64,000 bases of DNA from Maricaulis maris MCS10 (GCF_000014745.1 NC_008347.1:2558001-2622000); one strand, 5' to 3'; counted from the stretch's first letter, positions 1 to 7,784 are shown. The notes: generated by a model not told the origin, from the letters alone. Made by a program: numbers and translations.

Positions 1-1
1 T

Positions 2-136
2 CAACCAAAGAATGATTGGGTGTTTTTTGGTTTTCGGATGAACAAAGAGCGTTATGGCTCCGCCTACAAACACAACAAAAAGTACCAGTTCCATGGAACG
101 CCTCAACACGAAGGAATGGATGAGGACGCCATCTAA
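2..136 (+). CDS. C-terminal fragment of an unknown protein (5' end outside window)
   Basis: An open frame enters from the left edge and stops at TAA (134-136), giving 44 residues. The piece is rich in aromatic and charged residues and contains WVFFGFRMNKERYG and a His/Lys stretch. It resembles the tail of a soluble protein, but I cannot name the family. It converges on the small gene at 189-506 and lies in the same AT-richer segment as ardA and the integrase, so it is probably cargo of the integrated element. Confidence 0.45.
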   Translation, partial: QPKNDWVFFGFRMNKERYGSAYKHNKKYQFHGTPQHEGMDEDAI

Positions 137-188
137 CCGAGATTAGCTCATATTATCTAGTTAAAATTGCGAGCATGGCGCTACGCAC

Positions 189-506
189 TTACGGAGTGTT
201 TCGCCGCGCAATAGCTACCCAATCAACCCAGCCTAAACGATTGGCATTTCGTTGGCCGTGCTTGGTCAAATAGGAATCTAGGTGGGCGCAGGTTTCTTGG
301 GTGATAGCGGCAACGACTTCATCATGACGCCGCGAAACCTCTTTGTCCGCCAAGGTAACGACTACGCGCCAGTCCGGACGACTAGCGTTGGGCGTTTGTT
401 GTTCAAGCCAGACAGACGTGCTGGTTGAATTGTAGTCCCGCCGGGACACGTAAATACGCGCATTCCTGTTAGCGCTGCGCGGATGCCAATAATTCAATCT
501 AATCAT
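189..506 (-). CDS. Small hypothetical protein downstream of ardA
   Basis: About 105 residues, starting at an ATG (506); an in-frame TTG seven codons upstream is the alternative start. The protein has no membrane segment or signal peptide. It has many Arg, Asn and Trp residues and a central VVVTLADKEVSRRHDEVV stretch. I do not recognise the family. It follows ardA on the same strand after 56 bases, so the two may be co-transcribed as mobile-element cargo. Its base composition is lower in GC than the chromosome to the right. Confidence 0.5.
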   Translation of the reverse strand: MIRLNYWHPRSANRNARIYVSRRDYNSTSTSVWLEQQTPNASRPDWRVVVTLADKEVSRRHDEVVAAITQETCAHLDSYLTKHGQRNANRLGWVDWVAIARRNTP

Positions 507-562
507 ACTGAAAGCATGGGGACTCAATCTCTAGGCTGCCATACCTATGAGGAGGTAGAGGC

Positions 563-1081
563 CTATTGGCCCCAGAAAATGTGGACCTCCTCGAACCCTT
601 CAGTGACGACTTCAATTTCTCCACCGAGCTGAAGCGACCGGGCCATGGCCTCGTAGTCGATGTAATACGCAAGCTGATCAGGAATCTCATACCATTGCTC
701 CGCACATTCTTCGGCGAAGGCAGCGACTGAAATGTAGCATCCGGCATAGCGCTCAAGCATCGATCGGGCTGCTGAGAGGTCACCGAACGAGTCCTTGAGT
801 GTGACAGCTGCTAACGTGCCGTGCTCAGCGAGAAACGAGGCGATCTCAGACACGTCTGGCAGGCCGGCATACTCGCTAATGAAGGCACCACCGAAATCCT
901 CGTAGTCGTGGATCGCATATTCCTCAGCGCCTGCGATAGGCGATGCGGCTAGCATGGAGTTCACTTGATCCTGCAGCTCGCTCACGCCCTGCGTGGCGTC
1001 GATCCAGGCCCCATGCAGGTAGCCATTATTGTATGCCGCCAGGCAGGCAACATAAATTCGTGGTTCAAAATCGGTCGTCAT
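563..1081 (-). CDS. ardA: Antirestriction protein ArdA
   Basis: ArdA proteins are elongated acidic DNA mimics that bind and inhibit type I restriction-modification enzymes, protecting incoming mobile DNA. The 172 residues match the family in length and begin with the family-like RIYVACLAAYNNGYLHGAWID. Asp and Glu are frequent throughout, as expected of a DNA mimic. The start is the ATG at 1081, preceded by a GGAG ribosome site about 8 bases upstream. The gene shares the segment with a tyrosine integrase and a disrupted tRNA gene, which supports an integrative or conjugative element. A hypothetical gene follows on the same strand. I am confident of the family; activity is inferred. Confidence 0.92.
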   Translation of the reverse strand: MTTDFEPRIYVACLAAYNNGYLHGAWIDATQGVSELQDQVNSMLAASPIAGAEEYAIHDYEDFGGAFISEYAGLPDVSEIASFLAEHGTLAAVTLKDSFGDLSAARSMLERYAGCYISVAAFAEECAEQWYEIPDQLAYYIDYEAMARSLQLGGEIEVVTEGFEEVHIFWGQ

Positions 1082-1639
1082 TGATCTGTCTCCTATTTGA
1101 GACCGTGTTCATTCACGGCCCGTTGGAGAGCGAGCAGCCGACACCGGATGAGCGGCGCACCTCGTCAGAGGCGCTCCGAAGGAGCGACGTTGAAGGGGAT
1201 GTTTCTTGGGTGGGCGGGGAAATGAGCGCAGCTCATGGCGAAGAAACCTCTCCGCAGGCGTTGCGCCCAGCTCAGCTGGGTCGGCAGGTTTCCAATTGTG
1301 AGGCCGGTGAAATCGGATTCACGGAGCGGATCTGCTTACGGCGACGGAACCAGATCTTATTGCTGTTTGGAATGAGATGGTGCTGCCGGAGAGCCCCGAA
1401 CCCGCATGGCCTTGATGCTGGAGGATTCTCTTACCCGCTACGGCTACCGCCGCCACTCGCCAATCGGAAATGTATCCACTCGATAGCGGGGCAGATTGAA
1501 CGTCTGACTTTGAGCATGCCTCAAAGCTATTCTCGACGTTACCTGGGAGTTCATAGGCAGAGCTTTCATCGCGCCAACGGCGCAGCTCTGGTGCGGAAAG
1601 GGTTCTCTTTCCGCCTGAATTTTCTGAGTGAAATGAAGA
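1082..1639 (-). other. Non-coding stretch between ardA and tRNA-Leu
   Basis: About 560 bases without a credible gene. Open frames here have poor coding character, and one simply reads through the tRNA. The part nearest ardA holds short perfect hairpins (1172-1186; nested 1243-1292). The rest, 1300-1639, shows nothing I can name. It may contain the ardA promoter or leader. Confidence 0.6.
1243..1292. other. Nested hairpin upstream of ardA
   Basis: GAAACCT (1243-1249) pairs with AGGTTTC (1286-1292) and encloses a second perfect inverted repeat, CCCAGCT-C-AGCTGGG (1266-1280). The structure lies 160-210 bases upstream of ardA. Leading-strand ardA genes of conjugative elements can be expressed from folded single-stranded promoters. 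That role is only a suggestion here. Confidence 0.4.
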
Positions 1640-1725
1640 TGGTGCGGGTGGTCGGACTCGAACCGACACGTCCTAGGGACACCAGATTTTGAGTCTGGCG
1701 CGTCTACCAGTTCCGCCACACCCGC
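1640..1725 (-). tRNA. tRNA-Leu (anticodon CAA)
   Basis: An 86-nt cloverleaf on the minus strand. The acceptor GCGGGTG (1719-1725) pairs with CACCCGC, with discriminator A and an encoded CCA (1640-1642). The D arm reads TGGCGGAACTGGTAGACGCG. The anticodon stem CCAGA/TCTGG encloses loop CTCAAAA, so the anticodon is CAA, reading UUG. A class II variable arm and the T arm GGTTCGAGTCC follow. All stems pair, so it should be functional. It lies inside the foreign segment, 73 bases past the integrase stop. Its acceptor differs from the truncated tRNA-Leu at 3134-3172, so it is a separate gene and not a rebuilt half of that one. Confidence 0.95.
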
Positions 1726-1798
1726 ACGAGTGGGACCGTGTTTACACTAGTTCCAAATGAAGGCAACAATATATGTTAGTGAGAATAAATTGCAATAA

Positions 1799-2986
1799 TT
1801 AGTTTTCTTTGCTTCTGGTTTTCTTGATTTTTCTCACATTAACTGCCGCTGCATTAATACTGTTTGCGATATGGGCGGCGTAATACTTCTCAATCATCTC
1901 GACACTCGTTCGGCAATTCTTCGCAACTTGATAGATGTCCGCTCCTTCGGAAAGACGCATTGAGATGTAGGTATGGCGCAATGAGTAGGCGGTTCGGCGC
2001 TGCCCTTCGCGATCGAATTTGAGATCCTCTTCATCCAAGATCGAATTCAAAAGCTCATTATGACTCTTTGGGAACAACAGCTCCGTGGGTGCGCCGTTGT
2101 TTCGCTTTTGAAGCCTCTCAAATGGCCTGATCGCACCTGGCATACTTTTGCAGTACCCAACGCCTCGTTTACCGCGTACCGAAATAAGTAGAATTACCTC
2201 TTCAGTGTCTTGGTCTTCAACGATCTCGACGTCCCGATACTCCAGCCGCTTGATTTCATCTGGGCGAAGACCGGTATTGGCCATGAGCAATACGTAGTCG
2301 TGCAACTGCTCTGCCGACCAGCGGTGGTTCTTTCGCGTCGCGGCACCAATGCGCCGGCGCGTTGCCTCATATAGTCGCTTATATTCGTCGGGCGCGAACC
2401 ACGCTCGTCGGGTAACTTTCTTGTTCGTCGCGTAGGGCTGGGACAAGTCGGGCAACCTATCGAGCCATCCATGGCGCACAGCCGTTTTGAGAACTTGGCG
2501 CAGCGCGACAATCTCTTGGTGGATTGTATTATGATGCGGCCGCTTCCCCGAATGCTCCTTCTTCTGATTGTGCCGTTTGACCGAGAATGATTGCCGATGG
2601 ATTCGGTATTCTTGGATGAGCCCAGCGGTAACTTCAGAAAGCCCTCGGGTGCCGAAGTAGGGGATGATGTAGTTATCCAGCTTCCTCATCATTCCGGTTA
2701 CGTACGTTTCGGCTCGCTGACCTTCCGTGATGACCAGATACTCACGCCTGAATTGCTCCGCAGCGTGTTTGAAGGATTTTTCGTTTTTAAGGAGACCGTC
2801 TCGCGCACGCCCCCTCAAGCCGAGATACCAATCCTCGGCGATTTCCTTCGCGAGCGACAGGCTCTCCTCGCCGGTACTTTTGCGCCGGTTCTGGCCCTTC
2901 AAATAAGCAGAACACTGCCAGAGCTTGCTGTTCTCGCGCTTATAGAGGTGAAGCTTCCCACCAAACAACGTGTGTTTATTTGTCAC
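1799..2986 (-). CDS. Tyrosine recombinase/integrase
   Basis: A 395-residue site-specific recombinase that probably integrates and excises the element at a tRNA-Leu gene. An N-terminal arm-binding region (about 1-75) precedes a SAM-like core-binding domain (about 75-180) and the catalytic domain (about 195-375). Catalytic features are Arg241 in GLRPDE, a Lys near 273, YSLRHTY with Arg337 and the Tyr nucleophile at 368/369 in IEKYYAAH. The usual first His of box II is Tyr334, and the region before the nucleophile reads KNCRTSVEM, a pattern I recall from a proteobacterial integrase subgroup. The start is GTG at 2986 with only a weak ribosome site. It lies next to the truncated tRNA-Leu, the usual integrase position at an element end. 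Confidence 0.93.
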   Translation of the reverse strand: MTNKHTLFGGKLHLYKRENSKLWQCSAYLKGQNRRKSTGEESLSLAKEIAEDWYLGLRGRARDGLLKNEKSFKHAAEQFRREYLVITEGQRAETYVTGMMRKLDNYIIPYFGTRGLSEVTAGLIQEYRIHRQSFSVKRHNQKKEHSGKRPHHNTIHQEIVALRQVLKTAVRHGWLDRLPDLSQPYATNKKVTRRAWFAPDEYKRLYEATRRRIGAATRKNHRWSAEQLHDYVLLMANTGLRPDEIKRLEYRDVEIVEDQDTEEVILLISVRGKRGVGYCKSMPGAIRPFERLQKRNNGAPTELLFPKSHNELLNSILDEEDLKFDREGQRRTAYSLRHTYISMRLSEGADIYQVAKNCRTSVEMIEKYYAAHIANSINAAAVNVRKIKKTRSKEN

Positions 2987-3025
2987 ACAGCAACATTACC
3001 AGAAGTTGCGTAATTGAGCAAATTT

Positions 3026-3038
3026 ATGTGTAACACAT
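3026..3038. promoter_or_regulatory. Palindrome ATGTGT-A-ACACAT upstream of the integrase gene
   Basis: A perfect 6-bp inverted repeat with a single central base, 40 bases upstream of the integrase start in an AT-rich region. A second imperfect TGTGT/ACACA repeat overlaps the start codon. It may be an operator for control of the integrase or part of the recombination site. This is inferred from position only. Confidence 0.35.
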
Positions 3039-3133
3039 GCGTAAGGGTTTTGGGGAGATGCGGTTTGATAATTGTGTGCTTAACGCGTTGTTTTTATTAT
3101 GTTTTTTGGATCCGCTATTTTGAATACAAAATC

Positions 3134-3172
3134 TTTTGAATCCGTCGCGTCTACCAATTCCGCCACAGGGGC
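3134..3172 (-). pseudogene. 5' half of a tRNA-Leu(CAA), cut in the anticodon loop (attachment site)
   Basis: On the minus strand the sequence reads as the first 39 nt of a tRNA-Leu: acceptor GCCCCTG, D arm TGGCGGAATTGGTAGACGCG, then ACGGATTCAAAA with anticodon CAA. Immediately after the anticodon loop, similarity to any tRNA stops and AT-rich sequence begins. No matching 3' half with acceptor CAGGGGC occurs in the window. Anticodon loops are standard crossover sites for tyrosine integrases, and an integrase gene starts 150 bases away. I read this as the chromosomal half of a disrupted attachment site. Confidence 0.75.
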
Positions 3173-3329
3173 CCTGTGATCGCCGGTCGGGCCTGTTTGC
3201 ACAGGCGGTTCGAGCCGGGGAAATTCGGAGGCGCAAGCTGCCCATCCGGCCTCAACCTGTCAACAACCCATTCCGCTTGGCCGACCCTGTCCATGCAGCT
3301 AGGTTCGAGACCGCTCCACGACGGATGGG

Positions 3330-3962
3330 ATGATGACCGACACGACTTCGCCACACGGCCTGATCGGGACGCTGGAACAGATCGCCGGGACGGCGCCCGA
3401 TGACGGGCTTTCGCTGGGCGAGTTTGTCGATGCACTGGGCGAGCGGGCCTTCGGGGTGATCCTGTTCGCGATGGCGCTGCCCGTCTGCATTCCCTTTCTC
3501 TACGGCGTCCCGCAGGTCATGGCACTGCCGATGATGGCGCTCTCGGCACAGATGGCGATGGGTCGGCCGGAGCCCTGGTTGCCGTCCGGCTTCAAGGCAC
3601 GGCGGATCGAAAAGGCCGGGCTGACCCGCATGGCGCGCGGCGGCCGCAAATGGTTCGGCTGGCTCGAAGCGCTGGCCCGGCCGCGCCTGACCGGCCTGTC
3701 TGGCGAGACCGCCGAACGGATTGTCGGCAGCATCTTCGTCCTGTTCTGCGCCTCGATCCTGGTCCCGCTGCCGCTGACCAATTCAACGCCGGGGATCGCG
3801 CTGGTTATCGCCTCGCTCGGGCTTCTCACCCGCGACGGGCTGCTGGTCCTGGCGGGCCTGATCCTCGGCATCGCCTGGATCGCGCTGCTGGTTACCTTGT
3901 TTTTAGTGTTCGGCACGGCGGCAGTGGATGTATTGAAGGATTTCATCCGGTCGCTGATCTGA
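3330..3962 (+). CDS. exoD: ExoD family membrane protein
   Basis: The 210 residues match the ExoD family, named from a Rhizobium gene affecting exopolysaccharide and alkaline tolerance. The biochemical role is unknown. The N-terminal third carries the family motif GLSLGEFVDALGERAFGVIL followed by a hydrophobic PVCIPFLYGVPQVMALPMM segment. The C-terminal half has at least two further membrane spans around the conserved PLPLTNSTPG motif. The start could be either of two adjacent ATGs at 3330 and 3333. It is the first clearly chromosomal gene to the right of the element boundary and is followed by dsbB after 58 bases. Confidence 0.88.
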   Translation: MMTDTTSPHGLIGTLEQIAGTAPDDGLSLGEFVDALGERAFGVILFAMALPVCIPFLYGVPQVMALPMMALSAQMAMGRPEPWLPSGFKARRIEKAGLTRMARGGRKWFGWLEALARPRLTGLSGETAERIVGSIFVLFCASILVPLPLTNSTPGIALVIASLGLLTRDGLLVLAGLILGIAWIALLVTLFLVFGTAAVDVLKDFIRSLI

Positions 3963-4020
3963 CCCGTTTTCTCTTGTGTGCGCATTGGTCGCGGTGCGTG
4001 GTTGAGGTGATCCCGTAAGA

Positions 4021-4548
4021 ATGCGTTTCATGAACCCCGTGCTGACTCAATTTCCCCTCACCCGCTGGCCGCTGCTGCTGGCCGGAGGGTCGCTCATGCT
4101 CATGCTGGGCGCCTGGGGTTTCCAGTATATCGGCGGCTATGAGCCCTGCGCACTGTGCCTGGACCAGCGCCATATCCACCTGACCGTGATCGCGCTGGGC
4201 CTGATCTTCGGCATCGCCCTGACCCTGCGCCCCTCGCTGGCGAAATTCGCGCCGTGGATGATTTTCGCCATCGCGGCGGTGCTGGCCTATTCGGCCGGCT
4301 TTGCCTTCTGGCATGCCGGGATCGAGTATGACTGGTGGGACGGCCCTGCGACCTGCACCACCACCGGCGGCACGCCGCAGGTTGATCTGTCCTGCATCAT
4401 CAATGGCACGGACTGCGGCCCCATCGTGCTGTGCGACGAAGCCGCCTGGACCCTGCTGGGCATTTCGATGGCCGGTTACAACGCCCTGATTTCGGCCGCC
4501 ATGGCGATTATCGCCACGCTGGTCGGCATCAAGGGGCTAAAGTCATGA
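4021..4548 (+). CDS. dsbB: Disulfide bond formation protein B (DsbB family)
   Basis: An inner-membrane protein of 175 residues that would reoxidise a periplasmic DsbA-type oxidase and pass electrons to ubiquinone. Four hydrophobic spans are visible. The first periplasmic loop holds the CALC pair (Cys43 and Cys46), and the second loop (about 117-145) holds several further cysteines, including CGPIVLC. Its stop overlaps the start of coq7 by ATGA, so the two are translationally coupled. Coq7 acts in the synthesis of the quinone that DsbB uses, which makes the pairing functionally sensible. The family call is firm; the exact DsbA partner is not in the window. Confidence 0.9.
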   Translation: MRFMNPVLTQFPLTRWPLLLAGGSLMLMLGAWGFQYIGGYEPCALCLDQRHIHLTVIALGLIFGIALTLRPSLAKFAPWMIFAIAAVLAYSAGFAFWHAGIEYDWWDGPATCTTTGGTPQVDLSCIINGTDCGPIVLCDEAAWTLLGISMAGYNALISAAMAIIATLVGIKGLKS

Positions 4549-5126
4549 CCAAGTCGGACCGGAGCAAATCCTTCACCCCGCCCATGCCCGGCAATCGTCG
4601 CTCGCCGCGCCGCATCGAGGAAATGATCCGCGTCGATCATGCCGGTGAATATGGCGCCGTCGCCATCTATCAGGGTCAGCGGGCTGTGTTCAAAGCCCTG
4701 CCCCACAAGGCCCGCATTGCCCGCCAGCTGGAAGAGATGGAAGCGGACGAACAGGTCCACCTGGACGCGTTTGACGGCCTGATCTTCAAACATGGTGCCC
4801 GCCCGACAGCGCTGGCACCGATCTGGAATCTCGCCGGACGGGCGCTCGGTACGGCGACGGCCCTGATGGGCGAAAAGGCCGCCCATGCCTGTACCGAAGC
4901 CGTGGAAAGCGTGATCGAGCAGCACTATGCCGGTCAGGTCGAGGAGCTGCGCGCCATGGGCGAGGACGAGCTGGCCGACCTGTTCGCCAAATTCCGCGAG
5001 GAAGAACTCGAACACCGCGACCTGGCCATCGAGGAAGGCGCCAAGCAAGCGCCGGGCTATGCCCTGCTGTCGCGCGCCATCGAGGCCGGCTGCCGGGTGG
5101 CGATCAAGGTCTCCGAGCGGGTCTGA
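4545..5126 (+). CDS. coq7: Demethoxyubiquinone hydroxylase Coq7
   Basis: A 193-residue di-iron monooxygenase for the oxygen-dependent C6 hydroxylation late in ubiquinone synthesis. The ferritin-like helical bundle shows paired carboxylate/His ligands: Glu35 in DHAGEYGA, Glu69-x-x-His72 in EADEQVH, Glu118/Glu121 in TEAVESVIEQHY and Glu154-x-x-His157 in EEELEHRD. The start is the ATG at 4545, overlapping the dsbB stop; the longer open frame upstream is dsbB read in another frame. An oxygen-independent hydroxylation operon (ubiTUV) lies at 53.7-56.5 kb, so the cell appears equipped for ubiquinone synthesis with and without oxygen. Confidence 0.95.
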   Translation: MTKSDRSKSFTPPMPGNRRSPRRIEEMIRVDHAGEYGAVAIYQGQRAVFKALPHKARIARQLEEMEADEQVHLDAFDGLIFKHGARPTALAPIWNLAGRALGTATALMGEKAAHACTEAVESVIEQHYAGQVEELRAMGEDELADLFAKFREEELEHRDLAIEEGAKQAPGYALLSRAIEAGCRVAIKVSERV

Positions 5127-5147
5127 CGCCGCCCCTAACCGCGAGCA

Positions 5148-5657
5148 CTAACCGGTCGCCATCTCCACCAGTTTTGCGACCGTGTTCATATTGCGCGCTG
5201 TCCCGGCCCTTGCCGCCGGGATGATCAGTTTCGACCGGCCCATGCCATCCACATAGTGGGTGTAGATCTCGCGCTGACCGGCGGCGACCTGCTCGCTGGC
5301 CTGGTGTTTGAGCGTATCCTGCAGATCGGCGGGCGGGGCCCCGTCAAGGAACAGCACCACGCAGCGATTGCCCGGCGCTTCGGGGAAAGGGTTGCTGTCA
5401 CACACCGCGGTCATCGCTTCCGGTGTGCGCATGATCACGCCGACCGGCTTGCCGGCATATTCCGCCAGCGCCGCCTCCAGCTTCGCTCCAGCCTCGGCGC
5501 CTGGCAGTTCGCTCTCAAAGACCAGATTGCCGGACGCGATATAGGTGCGCGGATTGTCGAAACCGATCCGCTGCGCCATGGCCTTGAGCTCGACCATGGG
5601 CAGCTTGCCGGTACCGCCGACATTGACGGCCCGCAGCAGGGCGATGTGGGTTGGCAT
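5148..5657 (-). CDS. DUF1697 family protein
   Basis: The 169 residues start with MPTHIALLRAVNVGGTGKLPM, the hallmark N terminus of DUF1697. A conserved TYIASGNLVFES segment lies near residues 38-49, and KLIIPAARAGTARNMNTV near the end. The fold is a ferredoxin-like alpha/beta protein of unknown function, without signal peptide or membrane span. It sits 17 bases after the HNH nuclease gene on the same strand, so the two are probably co-transcribed. It converges on coq7. No function can be assigned from sequence alone. Confidence 0.88.
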   Translation of the reverse strand: MPTHIALLRAVNVGGTGKLPMVELKAMAQRIGFDNPRTYIASGNLVFESELPGAEAGAKLEAALAEYAGKPVGVIMRTPEAMTAVCDSNPFPEAPGNRCVVLFLDGAPPADLQDTLKHQASEQVAAGQREIYTHYVDGMGRSKLIIPAARAGTARNMNTVAKLVEMATG

Positions 5658-5674
5658 GAAGGCGCTCCGGACGT

Positions 5675-6241
5675 CTAGCGTTCCAGTTCAATGTCCCAAT
5701 AAAGATAGTCGAGCCAGCTTTCATGCAGGAATTTCGGCGGGAAGCGGCGGCCCTGGGATTGCAGTTCGTGCATGTTGGGGCGTTGCGGCGGGCGCGGCAG
5801 CGGCATGCCGGCCTCGCGCGGGGTGCGGCCACCCTTTTTCAGATTGCACGGGCCGCAGGCGGCAACGATGTTTTCCCAGCTGGTCTTGCCGCCGGCGCGT
5901 CTCGGGATGACATGGTCGAAGGTCAGCTGCTCGACACCATGCTTGCCGCAATAGACGCATTTGAAGCCGTCGCGGAGCCAGACATTGTATCGTGTGAAGG
6001 CCGGAGTGCGCTCCTGGTGGACATAGTCGCGCAGAGCGACCACCGACGGCACATGCATCTCGAAGCTGGGCGAATGCACGACCTCGTCATAATGCGAGAC
6101 CACGGCCACCCGCTCCAGGAAGACATTCTTGATGGCTTCCTGCCACGGCCAGGTCGATAGCGGCCAATAACTCAATGGCTGATAGTCCGCATTCAGGACC
6201 AGACAGGGCCATCCCTGCAGTGCCCGATCAAGCACCTGCAT
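5675..6241 (-). CDS. HNH endonuclease domain protein
   Basis: A 188-residue protein of the HNH family widespread in bacteria. It has an N-terminal region with LVLNADYQPLSYWPLSTWPW and a C-terminal HNH finger, CVYCG...LTFDHVIPRRAGGKTSWENIVAACGPCN. The two Cys pairs should bind zinc, while the DH motif and Asn form the metal-dependent nuclease site. I chose the ATG at 6241 because upstream codons look non-coding and homologues begin close to the LVLNADYQPL motif. It precedes a DUF1697 gene on the same strand. The substrate is unknown; this subfamily is chromosomal and is not obviously linked to a restriction or toxin system here. Confidence 0.88.
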   Translation of the reverse strand: MQVLDRALQGWPCLVLNADYQPLSYWPLSTWPWQEAIKNVFLERVAVVSHYDEVVHSPSFEMHVPSVVALRDYVHQERTPAFTRYNVWLRDGFKCVYCGKHGVEQLTFDHVIPRRAGGKTSWENIVAACGPCNLKKGGRTPREAGMPLPRPPQRPNMHELQSQGRRFPPKFLHESWLDYLYWDIELER

Positions 6242-6468
6242 GGCGACCTCCCTCGCTGCGACCGGTCCCAACCGGCCGGATGGGACAGATCGGGAGGGGG
6301 CGGGTATTCCGGACGAACGTCCTGAAAGCACACCTCCCGTCGCACGCCGGAGGCAGATCCGTTGGTCCGAATCATGTCGCATCCAGCGCTTGCAGGAAGG
6401 CTACTCCCGTTCGCGTGTCAGTCCTATGACGAGCTCGCGAATCCTCGATGACACCCCGCCTGTGTGGC

Positions 6469-7134
6469 TCAGCGGTAACGCCCGGCCAGGGCGTTGGCGA
6501 TGAAATGGCGGCCGATTTCCAGCCCGTCCTCGCCGATGGAATGGGGCAGGCCCTGGGAGATATGCCATTGCGCGCCATGGCCGGCGGCGGCCAGGTTTTC
6601 CAGCGCATCAAACATGAAACCCAGCGGCAGGACCTGATCCTGGTCACCGTGAACCAGCATTATCGGCGGTTTGGAGCGCATCTCTTCTTTCAGACGCCCG
6701 CCGCCCGGCAGGGCACCGGAAAACCCCATGATACCGGCCACCGGTCGCTCACGACGCAGCCCGGTCGCCAGCGACAGCATGGTCCCCTGGGAAAAGCCGC
6801 ACAGGACCAGGTCCTGCTCGGTCAGGCCATAACGGGTGAGTTCCTGGTCGATGAAGGCGTCGACAATGGGCCAGGCCGTGGCGGCACCGGCCTCGATCCG
6901 CTCGGGATCGAGATTGGAGATCGGAAACCACTGATACCCGTCCGGCGCGCCCGGCACCGGGTCCGGCGCATTCGGCGACACCCACTGAACGTGCGGCAAA
7001 TCCCGCGCCCAGTGCTGACCCAGCCCGATCAGATCCTTCCCGTTCGAGCCATAGCCATGCAGGAAAATCACCAGCTTTTTCGGCTTCGAACCGTCGCGCG
7101 GCGCGAGGCGCGGTCCGTCAATGGGTCGGGTCAT
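6469..7134 (-). CDS. Alpha/beta hydrolase (phospholipase/carboxylesterase family)
   Basis: The 221 residues match the Abhydrolase_2 family of cytoplasmic carboxylesterases. FLHGYGSNGKDL near residue 25 forms the oxyanion region, CGFSQG near residue 112 is the nucleophile elbow with the catalytic Ser, and the expected Asp (VHGDQDQVLP) and His (LPHSIG) follow in order. No signal peptide is present. It stands alone, with intergenic sequence on both sides and a palindromic repeat upstream. Natural substrates of such enzymes are usually unknown short acyl esters or lysophospholipids. Confidence 0.9.
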   Translation of the reverse strand: MTRPIDGPRLAPRDGSKPKKLVIFLHGYGSNGKDLIGLGQHWARDLPHVQWVSPNAPDPVPGAPDGYQWFPISNLDPERIEAGAATAWPIVDAFIDQELTRYGLTEQDLVLCGFSQGTMLSLATGLRRERPVAGIMGFSGALPGGGRLKEEMRSKPPIMLVHGDQDQVLPLGFMFDALENLAAAGHGAQWHISQGLPHSIGEDGLEIGRHFIANALAGRYR

Positions 7135-7224
7135 GAAAGGGCTCCGGATTGATAGCAGACTGGATAGAGGGATGCGGGGGATGGGGGCAAGGGGGAGTGG
7201 GCCGCGCGCTACATCCCACCATTC

Positions 7225-7358
7225 TTGTCATCCCGGACGCATGCCCCGCAAAAGCGGGGCGGAGATCCGGGACCTATTCGCGCGAGAGCTGCCGGCAAAG
7301 GCGTCAATGGGTCCCGGATCTGCAACCTGCCTACGCAGGTCTCCGTCCGGGATGACAA
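7225..7358. repeat. Palindromic repeat element, copy 1
   Basis: A 134-bp unit with terminal inverted repeats TTGTCATCCCGGACG/CGTCCGGGATGACAA. Inside are hairpin GCCCCGC-AAAA-GCGGGGC, long arms AGATCCGGGACC/GGTCCCGGATCT and hairpin ACCTGC-CTAC-GCAGGT. It is nearly identical to 7785-7918 in the same orientation. GTCATCCCGG-type palindromes are common intergenic repeats in Alphaproteobacteria. Confidence 0.9.
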
Positions 7359-7423
7359 AGCGGGGATTGAGTTTTCGTGAACGGCGCTTCGGGCGGCGTG
7401 TGAGGCAAAGGCGGGGGAGATTG

Positions 7424-7756
7424 CTAATAGTCCGACCGCCGGATGCCCTCGCCGGCAATCTCTGATGGATCGGTTCCGCCGAGCCCTGGATAGAGATCGT
7501 CCCAATCGGGGTTATCCTGTTCGATCAGGGCCACCTTCCAGTCCCGCCGCCAGCGTTTGATCCGTTTCTCGCGTGCAATTGCTTCACCGATATCCTCATG
7601 CGCCTCCCACCAGACCAGGCGATGCACATGGTGTTTCTTCGTGAAGCCCGAAACCTGTGCCGATTTGTGCTCATACACCCGCCGCAACAGCGCATTCGTC
7701 ACGCCACAATAGAGCGTGCCATGCCGCCGCGAAGCCAGAAGATATACGTAGTACAT
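7424..7756 (-). CDS. GIY-YIG nuclease family protein
   Basis: A 110-residue single-domain protein with the GIY-YIG core. It opens with MYYVYLLASRRHGTLYCGVTN, where YVY and YCG are the variant GIY and YIG elements. Next come the conserved Arg of LLRRVYEH and the Glu of REKRIKRWRR. This small subfamily is abundant and often multi-copy in alphaproteobacterial genomes, with no established function. Two copies of the same palindromic repeat lie in direct orientation on either side, 65 and 28 bases away. That raises the possibility that nuclease and repeat form one mobile unit. It is a stand-alone gene otherwise. Confidence 0.9.
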   Translation of the reverse strand: MYYVYLLASRRHGTLYCGVTNALLRRVYEHKSAQVSGFTKKHHVHRLVWWEAHEDIGEAIAREKRIKRWRRDWKVALIEQDNPDWDDLYPGLGGTDPSEIAGEGIRRSDY

Positions 7757-7784
7757 CTACACAACTTACAATTGAAATGCCCGT

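Noticed and set aside
1319-1669. 116-codon minus-strand frame starting inside the tRNA
   Set aside because: Its N terminus is the translated tRNA sequence, a common artefact.
943-1692. 249-codon plus-strand frame over ardA and tRNA-Leu
   Set aside because: It overlaps ardA antisense and reads through the tRNA, so it cannot be a real gene.
1-3172. Prophage
   Set aside because: Integrase and ardA are present but no phage structural, lysis or repressor gene is visible; an integrative element is the safer reading.
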